From: a virus
IMG/VR virus record: IMGVR_UViG_3300050120_000065
Span: 1-64,000 of that record
DNA length: 64,000 nt
Direction: 5' to 3' (one strand)
In this document: one piece after another, positions 7,818 to 16,553 of the stretch
Layout of the letters: every line of letters starts with the position of its first letter
Position numbering within the stretch: position 1 is the first letter of the stretch
Notes under the pieces: model-generated
Database searches by the model: none
Told to the model about the DNA's origin: nothing
What the model saw: only the letters and a program-made list of their open reading frames with translations
Program-made: the position numbers and the translations under genes

Positions 7818-9409
7818 GCAGACCTATTAGCGATAGCCGCGAGGCGTTTGAGCGAGAATTAGTAAGGCGCGTACCAAATGCGCAGCTTCAATTGCGTGAC
7901 GCCGATGACGAAGTGCGCCCTGGCGAATACGAGCATGCCACGCATGAGTTCGCATGGCAGATGTGGCAAGCACAAGCAGCTATCGCCCACAAGAGCGATG
8001 GGGCTGTGCCTGTCGATGGTTTTGTCGATATCGTGTTCGACGCTCCGCCCGGGCCTACCTCAGGGCGATTCATCGAAGTTGAGAACGATAAGGGCGAGTC
8101 GATCAGCTTTGGCGAATGGGTCCGCAGACCAGATGGATATTGGGCGCTTCGCTTCACTGCGCCCGTCGCTGTGCCGGTAGATGCGAGCCCGTCATTCGAT
8201 CCTCAATCGCTTCTCAACAAAGCCACGTCGGACGCGCTATCTCGGCTGCATGCGCTGGGCCAGAGTCGCGGCTATCACAGCGGCTGGGATGCGATTCTGG
8301 CTGCGCCGAAGAAAGAGCCGCCGCCTGATGTGGAATCGGCTGACTCCATTCGTTCCGACCTTGAAGGTGAGTTTGTTCCGGTATTTCCTGAGTTGTCTGG
8401 TGCCGCCCCCGCGCCCCATAGCGGCGGTTCAGTATCGGCCCGCGAAGATGCTCAACGTGAACGCATGAAAGAGCGCTTCGCTGATCGCGTCAAGTCGCCT
8501 GCAACGGCTGATTTCGACTTGCCTGCGCCAAACGATGCCGCGCCCCATAGCGGTGAGGCTGCAACCGTAGAGACGGACGCGAAACCGTACAAGAAAGAGC
8601 CGATCACCAAAGAGTGGTGCATGAACATGGCGCACCTTGAAGGCGAAAGCGAAATCGGCGCGTGTGATCCGGCCAAATATCCAGCTTCGCAATTACAAAT
8701 CTGCACCAGTTTTAAGGATGGCAAGGCAGTCTTTGTGATTGTGCGCAGGACGTCCGCTCAGCACAGCGTCATCACGGACATGGGCGATTCTTTCGCTAGC
8801 CGTTCTCTTGCGGAATCAGCGCTCGCGAAACTAAGCGGAAAACCAGTCCCTGATGGAACGTTCGCCTGCCCGATATGCGGCAAAGACACGCCCCACGAGC
8901 ATTCTAGCGCCGAAGTGGCCCAGCATCGAATCGACCGCGCGGGAAGCAAGCAAGCGCCTATCGGTGAGGCTGGGGGAGTGGTGGCAAGCAGCTTGCCACA
9001 GCCGGTTCTGGATGCCCTGCGCTTCTATGCCAACGGCCATCACTTCGCAATCGATAGCGACGAATTCGATACCGTGAGCGGCGAACCTCAGAATTGGCAG
9101 CACAGCCAGCGCGACGACGATATCACCTGTATCGAGGATGGCTCTATCGCTAAATGGGCACTTACTGGCGACCTGGTGGCGGGCGAGGATGAACCATCGC
9201 CGCCTGTTCCTGGCGAAGTCTATGCTGCCGCCCAGCCGCAAGCAGCGCCGAGCGGGCTGAGTGATGCGGATATCGACATGCGCCTCGATGCCGTACTGCG
9301 ATCATCCGGCTCGGCGCTGCGCCATTACAGCATGCAGAAATCACTGGATGACATGCGAACGGCGATGCGCTGGGCTCTCACTGCGCCGCAAACCGGGAGC
9401 GGATCGTGA
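7814..9409 (+). CDS. Large multidomain hypothetical protein with internal repeats
   Basis: This 531-residue protein starts at ATG 7814 after AAAGGAACAATC; the longer frame from 7754 lacks a site. It appears assembled from modules. One N-terminal helical unit (SREAFERELVRRVPN, residues 8-22) is followed by short blocks joined by Ala/Pro linkers, each with a similar APHSG(E/G) motif (about 196, 247). Other segments include a zinc-like FACPICGKDTPHEHSS near 355 and a C-terminal ADIDMRLDAVLRSSGSALRHYSM helix region. The pattern suggests accretion of small early-gene products into one chain. Function unknown. Confidence 0.6.
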   Translation: MSRPISDSREAFERELVRRVPNAQLQLRDADDEVRPGEYEHATHEFAWQMWQAQAAIAHKSDGAVPVDGFVDIVFDAPPGPTSGRFIEVENDKGESISFGEWVRRPDGYWALRFTAPVAVPVDASPSFDPQSLLNKATSDALSRLHALGQSRGYHSGWDAILAAPKKEPPPDVESADSIRSDLEGEFVPVFPELSGAAPAPHSGGSVSAREDAQRERMKERFADRVKSPATADFDLPAPNDAAPHSGEAATVETDAKPYKKEPITKEWCMNMAHLEGESEIGACDPAKYPASQLQICTSFKDGKAVFVIVRRTSAQHSVITDMGDSFASRSLAESALAKLSGKPVPDGTFACPICGKDTPHEHSSAEVAQHRIDRAGSKQAPIGEAGGVVASSLPQPVLDALRFYANGHHFAIDSDEFDTVSGEPQNWQHSQRDDDITCIEDGSIAKWALTGDLVAGEDEPSPPVPGEVYAAAQPQAAPSGLSDADIDMRLDAVLRSSGSALRHYSMQKSLDDMRTAMRWALTAPQTGSGS

Positions 9410-9930
9410 GCGACGTAGCCGAAAAGACAATTCTCGACCCGTGCTGCGGTGGACGAATGATGTGGCTTGACCGCCAGCACCCGAGCGTGATCTTTGGCGA
9501 CCAGCGTCACGAGGTGCTGACCGTTACTGACCGCTCGCATGGTAACGACAGCGGCACGCGCACGCTCCGCATTGAGCCTGACGTGATGCTGGATTTCCGT
9601 GCTTTGCCGTATTCGGACGGCGCTTTCAAGCTGGTTTCGTTCGATCCGCCGCATTTGGTCCGCGCAGGGGCCAAGAGCTGGTTGGCAGCCAAATATGGGC
9701 AACTCGGTCCCGACTGGCGTGATGACCTGCGCCGTGGCTTCGCAGAGTGCTTTCGCGTGCTCTCCGTGGATGGCGTTTTGATCTTCAAGTGGAATGAAAC
9801 GCAGATCAAGGTGAGTGAGGTTTTGGCGCTGGCTGAGGTCAAGCCGCTCTTTGGCCATCTAAGCGGCCGCAAAGGGCTCACACACTGGCTCGTCTTTATG
9901 AAGACCTCTGCGCATGGAGATAAATCATGA
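9406..9930 (+). CDS. SAM-dependent methyltransferase-like protein
   Basis: This is a 174-residue class I methyltransferase-like protein. Motif I is ILDPCCGGRMMW (residues 9-20), and motif IV appears as FDPPH (about 83-87) in the place of the DPPY of N6-adenine/N4-cytosine enzymes. The C-terminal HWLVFMK is the usual last strand. No separate target recognition domain is visible. DPPH is seen in several phage proteins of this kind; the substrate (DNA, RNA or protein) is not settled. GTG start overlaps the previous TGA. Confidence 0.7.
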   Translation: MSDVAEKTILDPCCGGRMMWLDRQHPSVIFGDQRHEVLTVTDRSHGNDSGTRTLRIEPDVMLDFRALPYSDGAFKLVSFDPPHLVRAGAKSWLAAKYGQLGPDWRDDLRRGFAECFRVLSVDGVLIFKWNETQIKVSEVLALAEVKPLFGHLSGRKGLTHWLVFMKTSAHGDKS

Positions 9931-10259
9931 CCACACCAACACCCAACCCCACAGTAGCGCCAACAGTCGAGCAGGTTATGGCGGCGGCTGCGACGTTAGT
10001 CGATGCTTGCATCCGGCGATATATCGATCCACGCAAACCTTTGCCGCTAGGGGAGACAGCATATACGAAGTTGCTCGCCCTGGTCGAAGCGCTAGCAGTG
10101 GATGCAGAGCGCGGCCGCTGGATCACTGAGCATGCCGTGATGATCGATGCCTCTGTGCCGGGAATGCTCACGATGGTGATGGCGAGCACCGCAGAGGGCG
10201 CGATTAAAGCTGATGCTGTCGCCGCTATCGACGCCGCCCTTCAAGGAAATGACAAATGA
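9927..10259 (+). CDS. Hypothetical helical protein
   Basis: This 110-residue product is coupled to its neighbours by ATGA overlaps. It is helical, with Val/Ala-rich segments (VEQVMAAAATLVDACIRRY) and a final AVAAIDAAL helix. No motif was recognised. Confidence 0.55.
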   Translation: MTTPTPNPTVAPTVEQVMAAAATLVDACIRRYIDPRKPLPLGETAYTKLLALVEALAVDAERGRWITEHAVMIDASVPGMLTMVMASTAEGAIKADAVAAIDAALQGNDK

Positions 10260-10924
10260 CTTGCGATCAACAGCGATTTGAGCGAGATATCGCTCAGCAT
10301 CACATGACCATTTTCCGAGATGAAGGCACGGACCGGCACATCTCGTTCCGACAGTCAGGTAATAGCGCCTACTGGTTCGAGATTCTGACGTGGCCCGGTG
10401 CGCTGTGCATCCGTGGCGACATGGGCACATACGTGTTCTCACGCACGCCCGACATGTTCCAGTTCTTCCGCACGGGCGACCGTGGCGACCCGAGCAAGCT
10501 GTATATCAACGAAGGCTATTGGACCGAGAAGCTGATCGCCGTCGATTGCAACGGATACGGCAAAGGCAGCGCTCAAGAATTCAGTGCCGACGTTTTTAAG
10601 CGCAAGGTGATTCGCCGATTTCGCGAGTATTGCCGTGACTACGAAGTTGAGCATGATGAGCGAAAGCGCATGTGGTATTGGATTCGCTCTGACATCCTCG
10701 ATTATGCGAGTGACGGGGATTCTAGCGCGCTCAACAAAGTGCATGAGTTCAGTGACTCGGCGCACCCGCGCATCTTTGATGATTTCTGGGAAGTGAACTG
10801 CGACGTTTATACCTTCCATCTGATATGGAACCTGTACGCCATTGCATGGGCGATACGGAAGTATGACGCAGCTCGTACGCAACTTACCACGCAAGGTGAG
10901 TTGCCGGGATCGGAGGGAGTGTGA
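10256..10924 (+). CDS. Conserved hypothetical phage early protein
   Basis: This is a 222-residue protein of a type often seen in phage early regions, with the pattern ITIFRDEG-RHISFR, YWFEILTWPGALCIRGDMGTYVF, then PDMFQFFR and a tryptophan-rich C-terminal half (FHLIWNLYAIAWAI). No catalytic residues are known. It overlaps the downstream cytosine methyltransferase start. Confidence 0.65.
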   Translation: MTCDQQRFERDIAQHHMTIFRDEGTDRHISFRQSGNSAYWFEILTWPGALCIRGDMGTYVFSRTPDMFQFFRTGDRGDPSKLYINEGYWTEKLIAVDCNGYGKGSAQEFSADVFKRKVIRRFREYCRDYEVEHDERKRMWYWIRSDILDYASDGDSSALNKVHEFSDSAHPRIFDDFWEVNCDVYTFHLIWNLYAIAWAIRKYDAARTQLTTQGELPGSEGV

Positions 10925-12774
10925 GATATGGCTCGGTTTGCTCTGGAATCGAAGCGGCATCAGCCGCTTGGCACGGGCTCGGCTGGCAGGCGGCATGGTT
11001 CAGCGAAATAGAGCCATTCCCCAGCGCTGTCCTGGCGCATCACTACCCAACCGTTCCCAACTTGGGTGACATGCGCATGATCGCGCGTCGCGTCCTTACG
11101 GGAGAGGTTGAGGCACCTGACATTCTAATCGGCGGCACTCCATGCCAAGCGTTTTCAATTGCCGGCCTGCGCGAAGGGCTTGCAGACGAGCGCGGTCAAC
11201 TTACTCTTGCTTATGTGAGGCTGCTTGATGCAATTGACTATGTTCGGGAGCGAGACGGCCGCAAGCGCGCCATCGCAGGATGGGAAAATGTCCCTGGCGT
11301 CCTATCCTCCAAAGACAATGCGTTCGGCTGCTTTCTTGCGGCACTTGCCGGCGAAGATGTCGCACTCGAACCGCCAGGGAAAAAATGGGCGAACGCTGGT
11401 TGTGTGTTTGGACCCACGAGAACAGTCGCGTGGCGAGTCCTCGACGCCCAATATTTCGGAGTGGCCCAACGTCGCCGCCGTGTGTTCGTTATCGCAAGTG
11501 CTCGTAAAGGCTTCGATCCCGTCAAGGTACTTTTTGAGTTCGACGGCTTGCGCGGGGATATTGCGCCGAGCAGAGAAACGTCGCAAGACATTGCCGGCAC
11601 CGTTACAGGCGGCGCTCGCAAGCGTGGTGGATTCAGCTATGACGATTCCCCCATGTGCGCCGGCACTGTTACCGCAGCTCTTGGCGCCCGCAACGGAGTG
11701 CCCGACGGCGGCGATACGCCTGGATTCCTGCAGCCGGTAGTTTCCACCCTTGATGCGAGTTACGGCCGCTTACAGGGTTGCAGCGGCCAAGACGCCAATC
11801 ATGGGCATACGCACCTCGTGCCGGTGATGGCGTTCGGTGGAAACAATACGAGCGGGCCGATAGATATCGCAACGGCGCGTAACGCATGCGCCAGCGCCAG
11901 CGGCCGGATGGATTTCGAGACTGAAACGTTCGTCGTCGAACCGGACCGTGCGCGCTCAGTAACTCTGAGGGGGCGCGAAGGTGGCGCTACAGCCGAACTG
12001 GGAGATGAGGTAGCTGGATGCCTGCGTGCATCATCTGGAGGGGGTGACAAGCCGCACGTACTCGCGCCGATGAATCGCGAGCCGCTGCCATTCGATACCA
12101 CTCAGATAACCAGCGCGACGAATCGCTCGCAGCCCGAACACGGTGACCCGTGCCATCCGCTTGCGGCTGGTGCGCATCCGCCGGCGATCGCTTTCGATTC
12201 GCGCCAAGACCCTGTATCGAGTGAGCACATATTCGGCGCGCTTGGTTCGTCCAGTCCGCAGGCGCAAGCCGTCTGTGTAACGGGTGACATTACCCACACA
12301 TTGAAGGCCGATGGATTCGACGCGAGCGAAGACGGCACCGGGCGCGGCCAGCCGATCGTCGCCTTTCAGGATCGTTTTCGCGGCGATGACGGTCGCGGTT
12401 ACGACCGTTCGCCTCCAATGTCTGTCGAGCAAGTCGGCACGCTGGAGACGGTCAAGCCGTGGAACGTGGTGAGCCGTATGCGCGTGCGCCGGCTCACGCC
12501 AGTCGAATGCGAGCGCCTGCAGGGATTCCTTGATGACTACACGTTCATTCCTACATGGAATGGATGGCGTGCGATGGATGCCAGCGAGACCCCGGAAAGT
12601 TGCATTGCCGAGGGGCTGGAGATCCGGAGGACCAAGAAAACTGGCAAGTGGCGCGTCAAAGATGTGGATGGGCCGCGCTACAAGGCCCTGGGAAACTCCA
12701 TGGCCGTGCCATGCATGGCTTGGCTCGGTGAGCGCATTGATGCTGCTACGGCGACCATTGGAGTCGCAACATGA
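10921..12774 (+). CDS. DNA (cytosine-5) methyltransferase
   Basis: This 617-residue C5 DNA methyltransferase has motif I YGSVCSGIEAA (3-13), the catalytic motif IV GTPCQAFSIAG with the nucleophile Cys75, motif VI WENVPG (121-126), motif VIII QRRRRVF (183-189) and motif X ALGNSMAVPC near the C-terminus. The stretch between VIII and X (about 190-570) is unusually long and carries the target recognition region with many Gly/Asp-rich loops. No cognate endonuclease is adjacent, so it is an orphan enzyme that most likely protects phage DNA from host restriction. GTG start overlaps the preceding stop. Confidence 0.92.
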   Translation: MRYGSVCSGIEAASAAWHGLGWQAAWFSEIEPFPSAVLAHHYPTVPNLGDMRMIARRVLTGEVEAPDILIGGTPCQAFSIAGLREGLADERGQLTLAYVRLLDAIDYVRERDGRKRAIAGWENVPGVLSSKDNAFGCFLAALAGEDVALEPPGKKWANAGCVFGPTRTVAWRVLDAQYFGVAQRRRRVFVIASARKGFDPVKVLFEFDGLRGDIAPSRETSQDIAGTVTGGARKRGGFSYDDSPMCAGTVTAALGARNGVPDGGDTPGFLQPVVSTLDASYGRLQGCSGQDANHGHTHLVPVMAFGGNNTSGPIDIATARNACASASGRMDFETETFVVEPDRARSVTLRGREGGATAELGDEVAGCLRASSGGGDKPHVLAPMNREPLPFDTTQITSATNRSQPEHGDPCHPLAAGAHPPAIAFDSRQDPVSSEHIFGALGSSSPQAQAVCVTGDITHTLKADGFDASEDGTGRGQPIVAFQDRFRGDDGRGYDRSPPMSVEQVGTLETVKPWNVVSRMRVRRLTPVECERLQGFLDDYTFIPTWNGWRAMDASETPESCIAEGLEIRRTKKTGKWRVKDVDGPRYKALGNSMAVPCMAWLGERIDAATATIGVAT

Positions 12775-12800
12775 CTCGCGCCCTGCTCTGCCACATTGGC

Positions 12801-13034
12801 CTAATCCATCGGAAGCCCTTCGAAGTCGTATTCCGCAGCGATCTTGGCATGTGCATCGGCAAGAACGCCGCGGGCAACCGGCGGACCTTCAAGGTAGATA
12901 CCGCTGGCATCCTCAGGCAGCGCGCCCTTCGGATAAAAATGGGCGTGCATTTCCTTGGTGTACTCGCGATGCTCGCGCATACGTTCATTCACCATCTCGA
13001 CGTATTGCACTCGCGTCAGGCTCGGTTTTGCCAT
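12801..13034 (-). CDS. Small reverse-strand protein inside the early operon
   Basis: This 77-residue protein begins MAKPSLTRVQYVEMVNER, with GGAG seven bases before the ATG. It reads like a real soluble protein: a charged helix, HFYPKGALPEDASGI, a GPPVARGV loop, and an acidic end EYDFEGLPMD. It lies opposite the + strand operon between the methyltransferase and the J-domain gene. A + strand frame (12771-13073) covers the same bases and has ATGA overlaps at both ends, but its composition (His/Leu/Arg-rich) looks like a shadow. One of the two is real; the - strand frame is preferred. Confidence 0.55.
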   Translation of the reverse strand: MAKPSLTRVQYVEMVNERMREHREYTKEMHAHFYPKGALPEDASGIYLEGPPVARGVLADAHAKIAAEYDFEGLPMD

Positions 13035-13069
13035 TCTCATCTCCATCGTGGTTTTTCAAGGATCGTAGC

Positions 13070-13654
13070 ATGACAACCGCATATCCACTCCAGTGGCCTG
13101 CTGGACGCAAGCGCACGATTTCATATCGGCGTGCACGCGCTAACTTCACGACATCCTTCGCCGTCGCGCGCGACAACCTGATTGCCGAAGTGAAACGCCT
13201 CGGTGCCCGGAATCTCGTCATCTCGACAAACATACCGCTTCGGCAAGATGGGTTGCCCTACGCCAGCTATCGCAAGATCGATGATGAAGGCGTGGCCGTG
13301 TATTTCACGCTGGACGGCCAGCAGACGAGTTTCGCATGCGATCGATGGGATAAGGTCGAGCACAACATGCATGCCATCGTTAAGACCATCGATGCACTGC
13401 GCGGAATCGCCCGTTGGGGCACGGGCGACATGATGAAAGCGGCATTCACTGGATTTACAGCATTGCCGGCACCGAGCGCTGAAAAGACTTGGCGCGAAGT
13501 GTTGGGCCTTTATTCTGGTGAACGGAGCATGGATATCGTCAAAGCGGCATACCGGCGACTGGCTAGCGCCGCCCATCCGGACAAAGGCGGATCGCATGAT
13601 GCCATGACCGAACTTAACACCGCCCTGGCGGCAGCCGAGAAGGAGCTTTCATGA
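13070..13654 (+). CDS. Phage J-domain protein (DnaJ-like)
   Basis: This 194-residue protein starts at the ATG after AAGGATCGTAGC. The first 125 residues form a phage-specific domain (YPLQWPAGRKRTISYRRARA, VISTNIPLRQDGLPY). The C-terminus is a short J domain with WREVLGLYSGERSMDIVKAAYRRLASAAHPDKGG, in which the HPD loop that stimulates DnaK ATPase is intact. It may recruit host DnaK to a phage complex. Related proteins recur in proteobacterial phages. Confidence 0.8.
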   Translation: MTTAYPLQWPAGRKRTISYRRARANFTTSFAVARDNLIAEVKRLGARNLVISTNIPLRQDGLPYASYRKIDDEGVAVYFTLDGQQTSFACDRWDKVEHNMHAIVKTIDALRGIARWGTGDMMKAAFTGFTALPAPSAEKTWREVLGLYSGERSMDIVKAAYRRLASAAHPDKGGSHDAMTELNTALAAAEKELS

Positions 13655-13770
13655 CCGACCCCGACGACTGGGCCGAACCTGAGCCCGAATACCACGACGA
13701 ACGCCGCACTTGCCAGCATGGTATTGGGCTGGGAGGGGATTGTGATTGGTGTAGGGAATTGGCGGAATGA
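13651..13770 (+). CDS. Small Cys-containing hypothetical protein (39 aa)
   Basis: The ATG overlaps the J-domain stop. The product is acidic at first (DPDDWAEPEPEYHDE) and ends with a C..H...C..C arrangement (RTCQHGIGLGGDCDWC) that could bind one zinc. Length and coupling support a real gene. Confidence 0.5.
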   Translation: MTDPDDWAEPEPEYHDERRTCQHGIGLGGDCDWCRELAE

Positions 13771-13803
13771 GTGGTCGCAAAAATCTATAAGGAAGGTGGA
13801 AAT

Positions 13804-14982
13804 ATGAAGCAAGTCATCAACGAGGCGGGTTCGCGCCCAATCAAAATTTGGACCGATGAAGTCGAAGAGTCGGCGCTGCAGCAGCTTAAGAACCTCGCGC
13901 GCCTGCCGTTCATCGCTGGCAATGGCGTGGCCTGTATGCCCGATGTCCACGCCGGCATCGGCGCAACGGTCGGCACTGTAATCGCCACCGACAAAGCCAT
14001 AATTCCGGCCGCAGTTGGCGTCGACATCGGCTGCGGCATGAATGCGGTTCGGTTGTCGCTGAAGGCGGGCGACTTGCCGGACTCGCTGCTCGCGATTCGC
14101 CACCAGATCGAGCGTGATGTACCGCTTGGCGCCGGCGGTGCGCATCGCGACTCGCACTCCTTCCCCGCCTGCCTGAAAGCTGAATATGAGCAGATTATCG
14201 GAAAAGCCCCGAAGCTGTTCAACAAGAATTTTGTTTCGCAGCTCGGCTCGCTCGGCAGCGGCAATCACTTCATCGAGCTGTGCATTGATGAGGCGCAGGA
14301 CGTCTGGATCATGCTGCATAGCGGTTCGCGCGGGGTCGGCAACCTGATTGGCCGCTACTTCATCGAGAAGGCAAAGAAGCGTATGGAGCAATACTTCATC
14401 ACGCTGCCCGATGGCGACCTCGCGTATTTTCCGGAGGATACCGATGATTTCAACGATTACGTCGAAGCGGTCAACTGGGCGCAAGACTACGCGCTGGAGA
14501 ATCGCCGCGTCATGATGGCCGCCGTTATTGCGGCGCTGCGCCGACATATCCCGGTCGAATTCACGATCACGCACGAAGCTGTGAATTGTCATCATAACTA
14601 TGTCGAGCGCGAAAACCACTTCGGCCGGAATTTATGGGTGACGCGCAAGGGTGCGATCCGCGCCCGCGAAGGCGACCTCGGCATCATCCCCGGTTCGATG
14701 GGCCAGAAAAGCTACATCGTCCGCGGCAAGGGGAACCCCGAATCGTACTGCTCCTGCTCGCACGGCGCCGGTCGCAGGATGAGCCGCACTCAGGCGCGCA
14801 AGACTTTCACTCTCACCGATCTGGCCGAACAGACACAGGGCGTCGAGTGTCGCAAGGATGACGCGGTGCTCGATGAAATACCCGGCGCGTACAAATCGAT
14901 CGACGAGGTAATGGCGAATCAGACTGACCTGGTCGAGGTCGTGCATACGTTAAAGCAGGTGCTCTGCGTCAAAGGCGCGTGA
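13804..14982 (+). CDS. rtcB: RtcB-family RNA ligase
   Basis: This 392-residue protein is close to the size of bacterial RtcB. It joins RNA 2',3'-cyclic phosphate or 3'-phosphate ends to 5'-OH ends using GTP and Mn2+. Family landmarks are present: MPDVHAG (45-51), GVDIGCGM with metal ligand Cys78, LGSLGSGNHFIEL, HSGSRGVGN, HNYVERE and the C-terminal SYCSCSHGAGRR with the histidine that becomes guanylylated. ATG 13804 (after GGAAGGTGGAAAT) is preferred to GTG 13771. It sits in the early operon of a phage that carries its own tRNAs, consistent with repair of tRNAs cut by host anticodon nucleases. Confidence 0.92.
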   Translation: MKQVINEAGSRPIKIWTDEVEESALQQLKNLARLPFIAGNGVACMPDVHAGIGATVGTVIATDKAIIPAAVGVDIGCGMNAVRLSLKAGDLPDSLLAIRHQIERDVPLGAGGAHRDSHSFPACLKAEYEQIIGKAPKLFNKNFVSQLGSLGSGNHFIELCIDEAQDVWIMLHSGSRGVGNLIGRYFIEKAKKRMEQYFITLPDGDLAYFPEDTDDFNDYVEAVNWAQDYALENRRVMMAAVIAALRRHIPVEFTITHEAVNCHHNYVERENHFGRNLWVTRKGAIRAREGDLGIIPGSMGQKSYIVRGKGNPESYCSCSHGAGRRMSRTQARKTFTLTDLAEQTQGVECRKDDAVLDEIPGAYKSIDEVMANQTDLVEVVHTLKQVLCVKGA

Positions 14983-14985
14983 CGC

Positions 14986-15084
14986 ATGACCGACGCAGCA
15001 AAACGCATCATTGAAATTACACGCAAAAATTGGCTAGGAGAGGCAAATGATACGATGGGTAACGATAGGCAAGTTTGCCTCTGA
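14986..15084 (+). CDS. Very small hypothetical protein (32 aa)
   Basis: The ATG lies 3 bases after the rtcB stop. The frame of 32 codons overlaps the beginning of the excisionase gene in another frame. The sequence is TDAAKRIIEITRKNW followed by a polar end. No ribosome site of note; it could be a leader peptide or chance. Confidence 0.25.
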   Translation: MTDAAKRIIEITRKNWLGEANDTMGNDRQVCL

Positions 15085-15322
15085 ATCCGGTTATACCGAA
15101 GCGGCGGTGAGGCGCAAGATTCAGGACGAAAAATGGCCTGCGTCGATCTGGAGGAAGGCCCCGGATCGCCACATTCTGATAAACATCGAGGAGTATGAAA
15201 AATGGGTGGAGACCGATCAGGCGTCAAAGCCGGTAGTGCGTCCTCAATCGAAATCTCGTTCTACTTTGAGAAACAGAGATGCAGAGAGCGCATCCCTTGG
15301 GAGCCCACGCCTGCCAACCTGA
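15047..15322 (+). CDS. xis: Excisionase-like DNA-binding protein
   Basis: This is a 91-residue protein with start at ATG 15047 after TAGGAGAGGC. The N-terminal 60 residues (WVTIGKFASESGYTEAAVRRK, then KAPDRHILINIEEYEKWVE) match the winged-helix excisionase type paired with DUF3596 integrases. Xis bends attachment-site DNA and directs excision. The last 121 bases overlap the start of the integrase in a different frame; the overlap region encodes a basic tail (RPQSKSRSTLRNRD). Confidence 0.8.
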   Translation: MIRWVTIGKFASESGYTEAAVRRKIQDEKWPASIWRKAPDRHILINIEEYEKWVETDQASKPVVRPQSKSRSTLRNRDAESASLGSPRLPT

Positions 15323-16377
15323 AGAAGGCGAAGCGTTTCCGGGAGTCGATCTTGCAGGCGATTTATGAGGGGCGCTTCGTTTATCGCGAGACGTTCCCCG
15401 ATTCCACGAGGGCCGCGGTATTCGCGGAACGCCCGGGCGACGTCGAAACGGTCGGTCATTATCTTGAAGGTTGGCTCGACCGCAAGAAAAAGCATGTGAA
15501 GGCGAGCACGCATGACGGGTATCGGATCACCGTCAACCTGATTATCAAGGAATTCAGCAAGGTTGCGTTATCCGACCTGAAATGGAAAATGATCCGCGAT
15601 TGGCTGGACAAAATGGAATGCACGAACAAGACCCTGGCTAATCGGCAAAGCGTGTTGCGGGCCGCGCTCGACGATGCTGTGCACGATGAATTGATCGAGG
15701 CCAACCCGCTATTCGGCAAGGCCTATACGATTCCGCAGGCGCCGCGAGAGGATGACGATGTGGATCCGCTCACGCGCGAAGAGCAGGAGCTTATCCTGAA
15801 ATCGTGCGGCGAGCCGGCCGAGCGCAATCTGTTCCGATTCGCCTTTTGGACCGGTTTGCGCACGTCAGAGCTGATCGCTGTTCGCTGGTCCGATATCGAC
15901 TGGAACCGCGGCATTATCCGCATTTCACGGGCATGGACCACGACCGCCAAAGAACCGGAGGACACGAAGACGAAGGCTGGCCGGCGGGAGATCAAACTGT
16001 TGGCGGGAGCACTTGAGGCACTTGAGGCGCAGAAGCCGCTCACACTATTGGCCGACGGCTATATCTTTTTGAATCCGCGCACCGGCGACCCGTGGGGCGG
16101 TAAAAACCCGATCTGGACCGCATGGGGACGCGCCATTAAAAAGGCGGAGGTGGCCTACCGTAGACCGTATCAAACCCGGCATACTTACGCATCGATGATG
16201 TTGTCAGCGGGTGAAAACGCGATGTGGGTGGCAACCCAGATGGGGCATTCTTCATGGGTGATGACCGCTAAAGTCTATGCTCGTTGGATACCCAGCGCGG
16301 ACTCAGATGCAGGCGGGAAAGCCGAGGCAAAATTCGGCAAAAAGCATGTTGTCCAAAAGCTGTCGAAAGTTGGGTAA
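15202..16377 (+). CDS. int: Tyrosine-recombinase integrase (DUF3596 arm type)
   Basis: This 391-residue integrase has an arm-binding N-terminal domain of the DUF3596 type (SSIEISFYFEKQRCRERIPW, about 14-55), a core-binding SAM-like domain (about 80-180) and a catalytic domain. The catalytic residues are Arg220 (TGLRTSE), a Tyr-x-x-Arg box at 323-326 (YQTRHTYAS, Tyr replacing the more usual His), His349 (MGHSS) and the nucleophile Tyr359 (KVYARW). The gene overlaps xis and is followed at once by a tRNA-Ser 3' end, the attachment site. The ATG inside xis could be later; ATG 15202 gives the full arm domain. Confidence 0.93.
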   Translation: MGGDRSGVKAGSASSIEISFYFEKQRCRERIPWEPTPANLKKAKRFRESILQAIYEGRFVYRETFPDSTRAAVFAERPGDVETVGHYLEGWLDRKKKHVKASTHDGYRITVNLIIKEFSKVALSDLKWKMIRDWLDKMECTNKTLANRQSVLRAALDDAVHDELIEANPLFGKAYTIPQAPREDDDVDPLTREEQELILKSCGEPAERNLFRFAFWTGLRTSELIAVRWSDIDWNRGIIRISRAWTTTAKEPEDTKTKAGRREIKLLAGALEALEAQKPLTLLADGYIFLNPRTGDPWGGKNPIWTAWGRAIKKAEVAYRRPYQTRHTYASMMLSAGENAMWVATQMGHSSWVMTAKVYARWIPSADSDAGGKAEAKFGKKHVVQKLSKVG

Positions 16378-16431
16378 ACCGGGGTGAATATAGGATAATT
16401 TTTGGACAACGCGAAGAAAAAAGTCTTTTGA

Positions 16432-16473
16432 AATCAATCGCTTCTGGCGGAGGGACGGGGATTCGAACCCCGG
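16432..16473. other. attP: attP core: 3' end of a tRNA-Ser gene plus IHF-like site
   Basis: Read on the - strand, 16473-16445 is a T-arm (CGGGG TTCGAAT CCCCG) followed by the acceptor strand TCCCTCC, discriminator G and CCA. G73 and the acceptor sequence point to tRNA-Ser. No matching 5' half lies beside it, so it is only a 3' fragment, as expected for a core that rebuilds the host tRNA on integration. It starts 68 bases after int. AATCAATCGCTTC at 16432-16444 matches the IHF consensus except the last base. The AT-rich 60 bases before it may hold arm sites. Its place in the middle of the phage genes means the DNA is in non-integrated (or tandem) form. Confidence 0.8.
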
Positions 16474-16553
16474 ATGTGTGCTTTGTTTATGCACCTGAGC
16501 GATTGTATGCTGTCGAAATGTAGTCCATTCAAAATCGCACGATGGAGGGCGAA

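Noticed and set aside
12771-13073. + strand frame between the methyltransferase and the J-domain gene
   Set aside because: Composition (His, Leu, Arg) looks like the shadow of the - strand frame, though its ATGA overlaps kept it as a finding.
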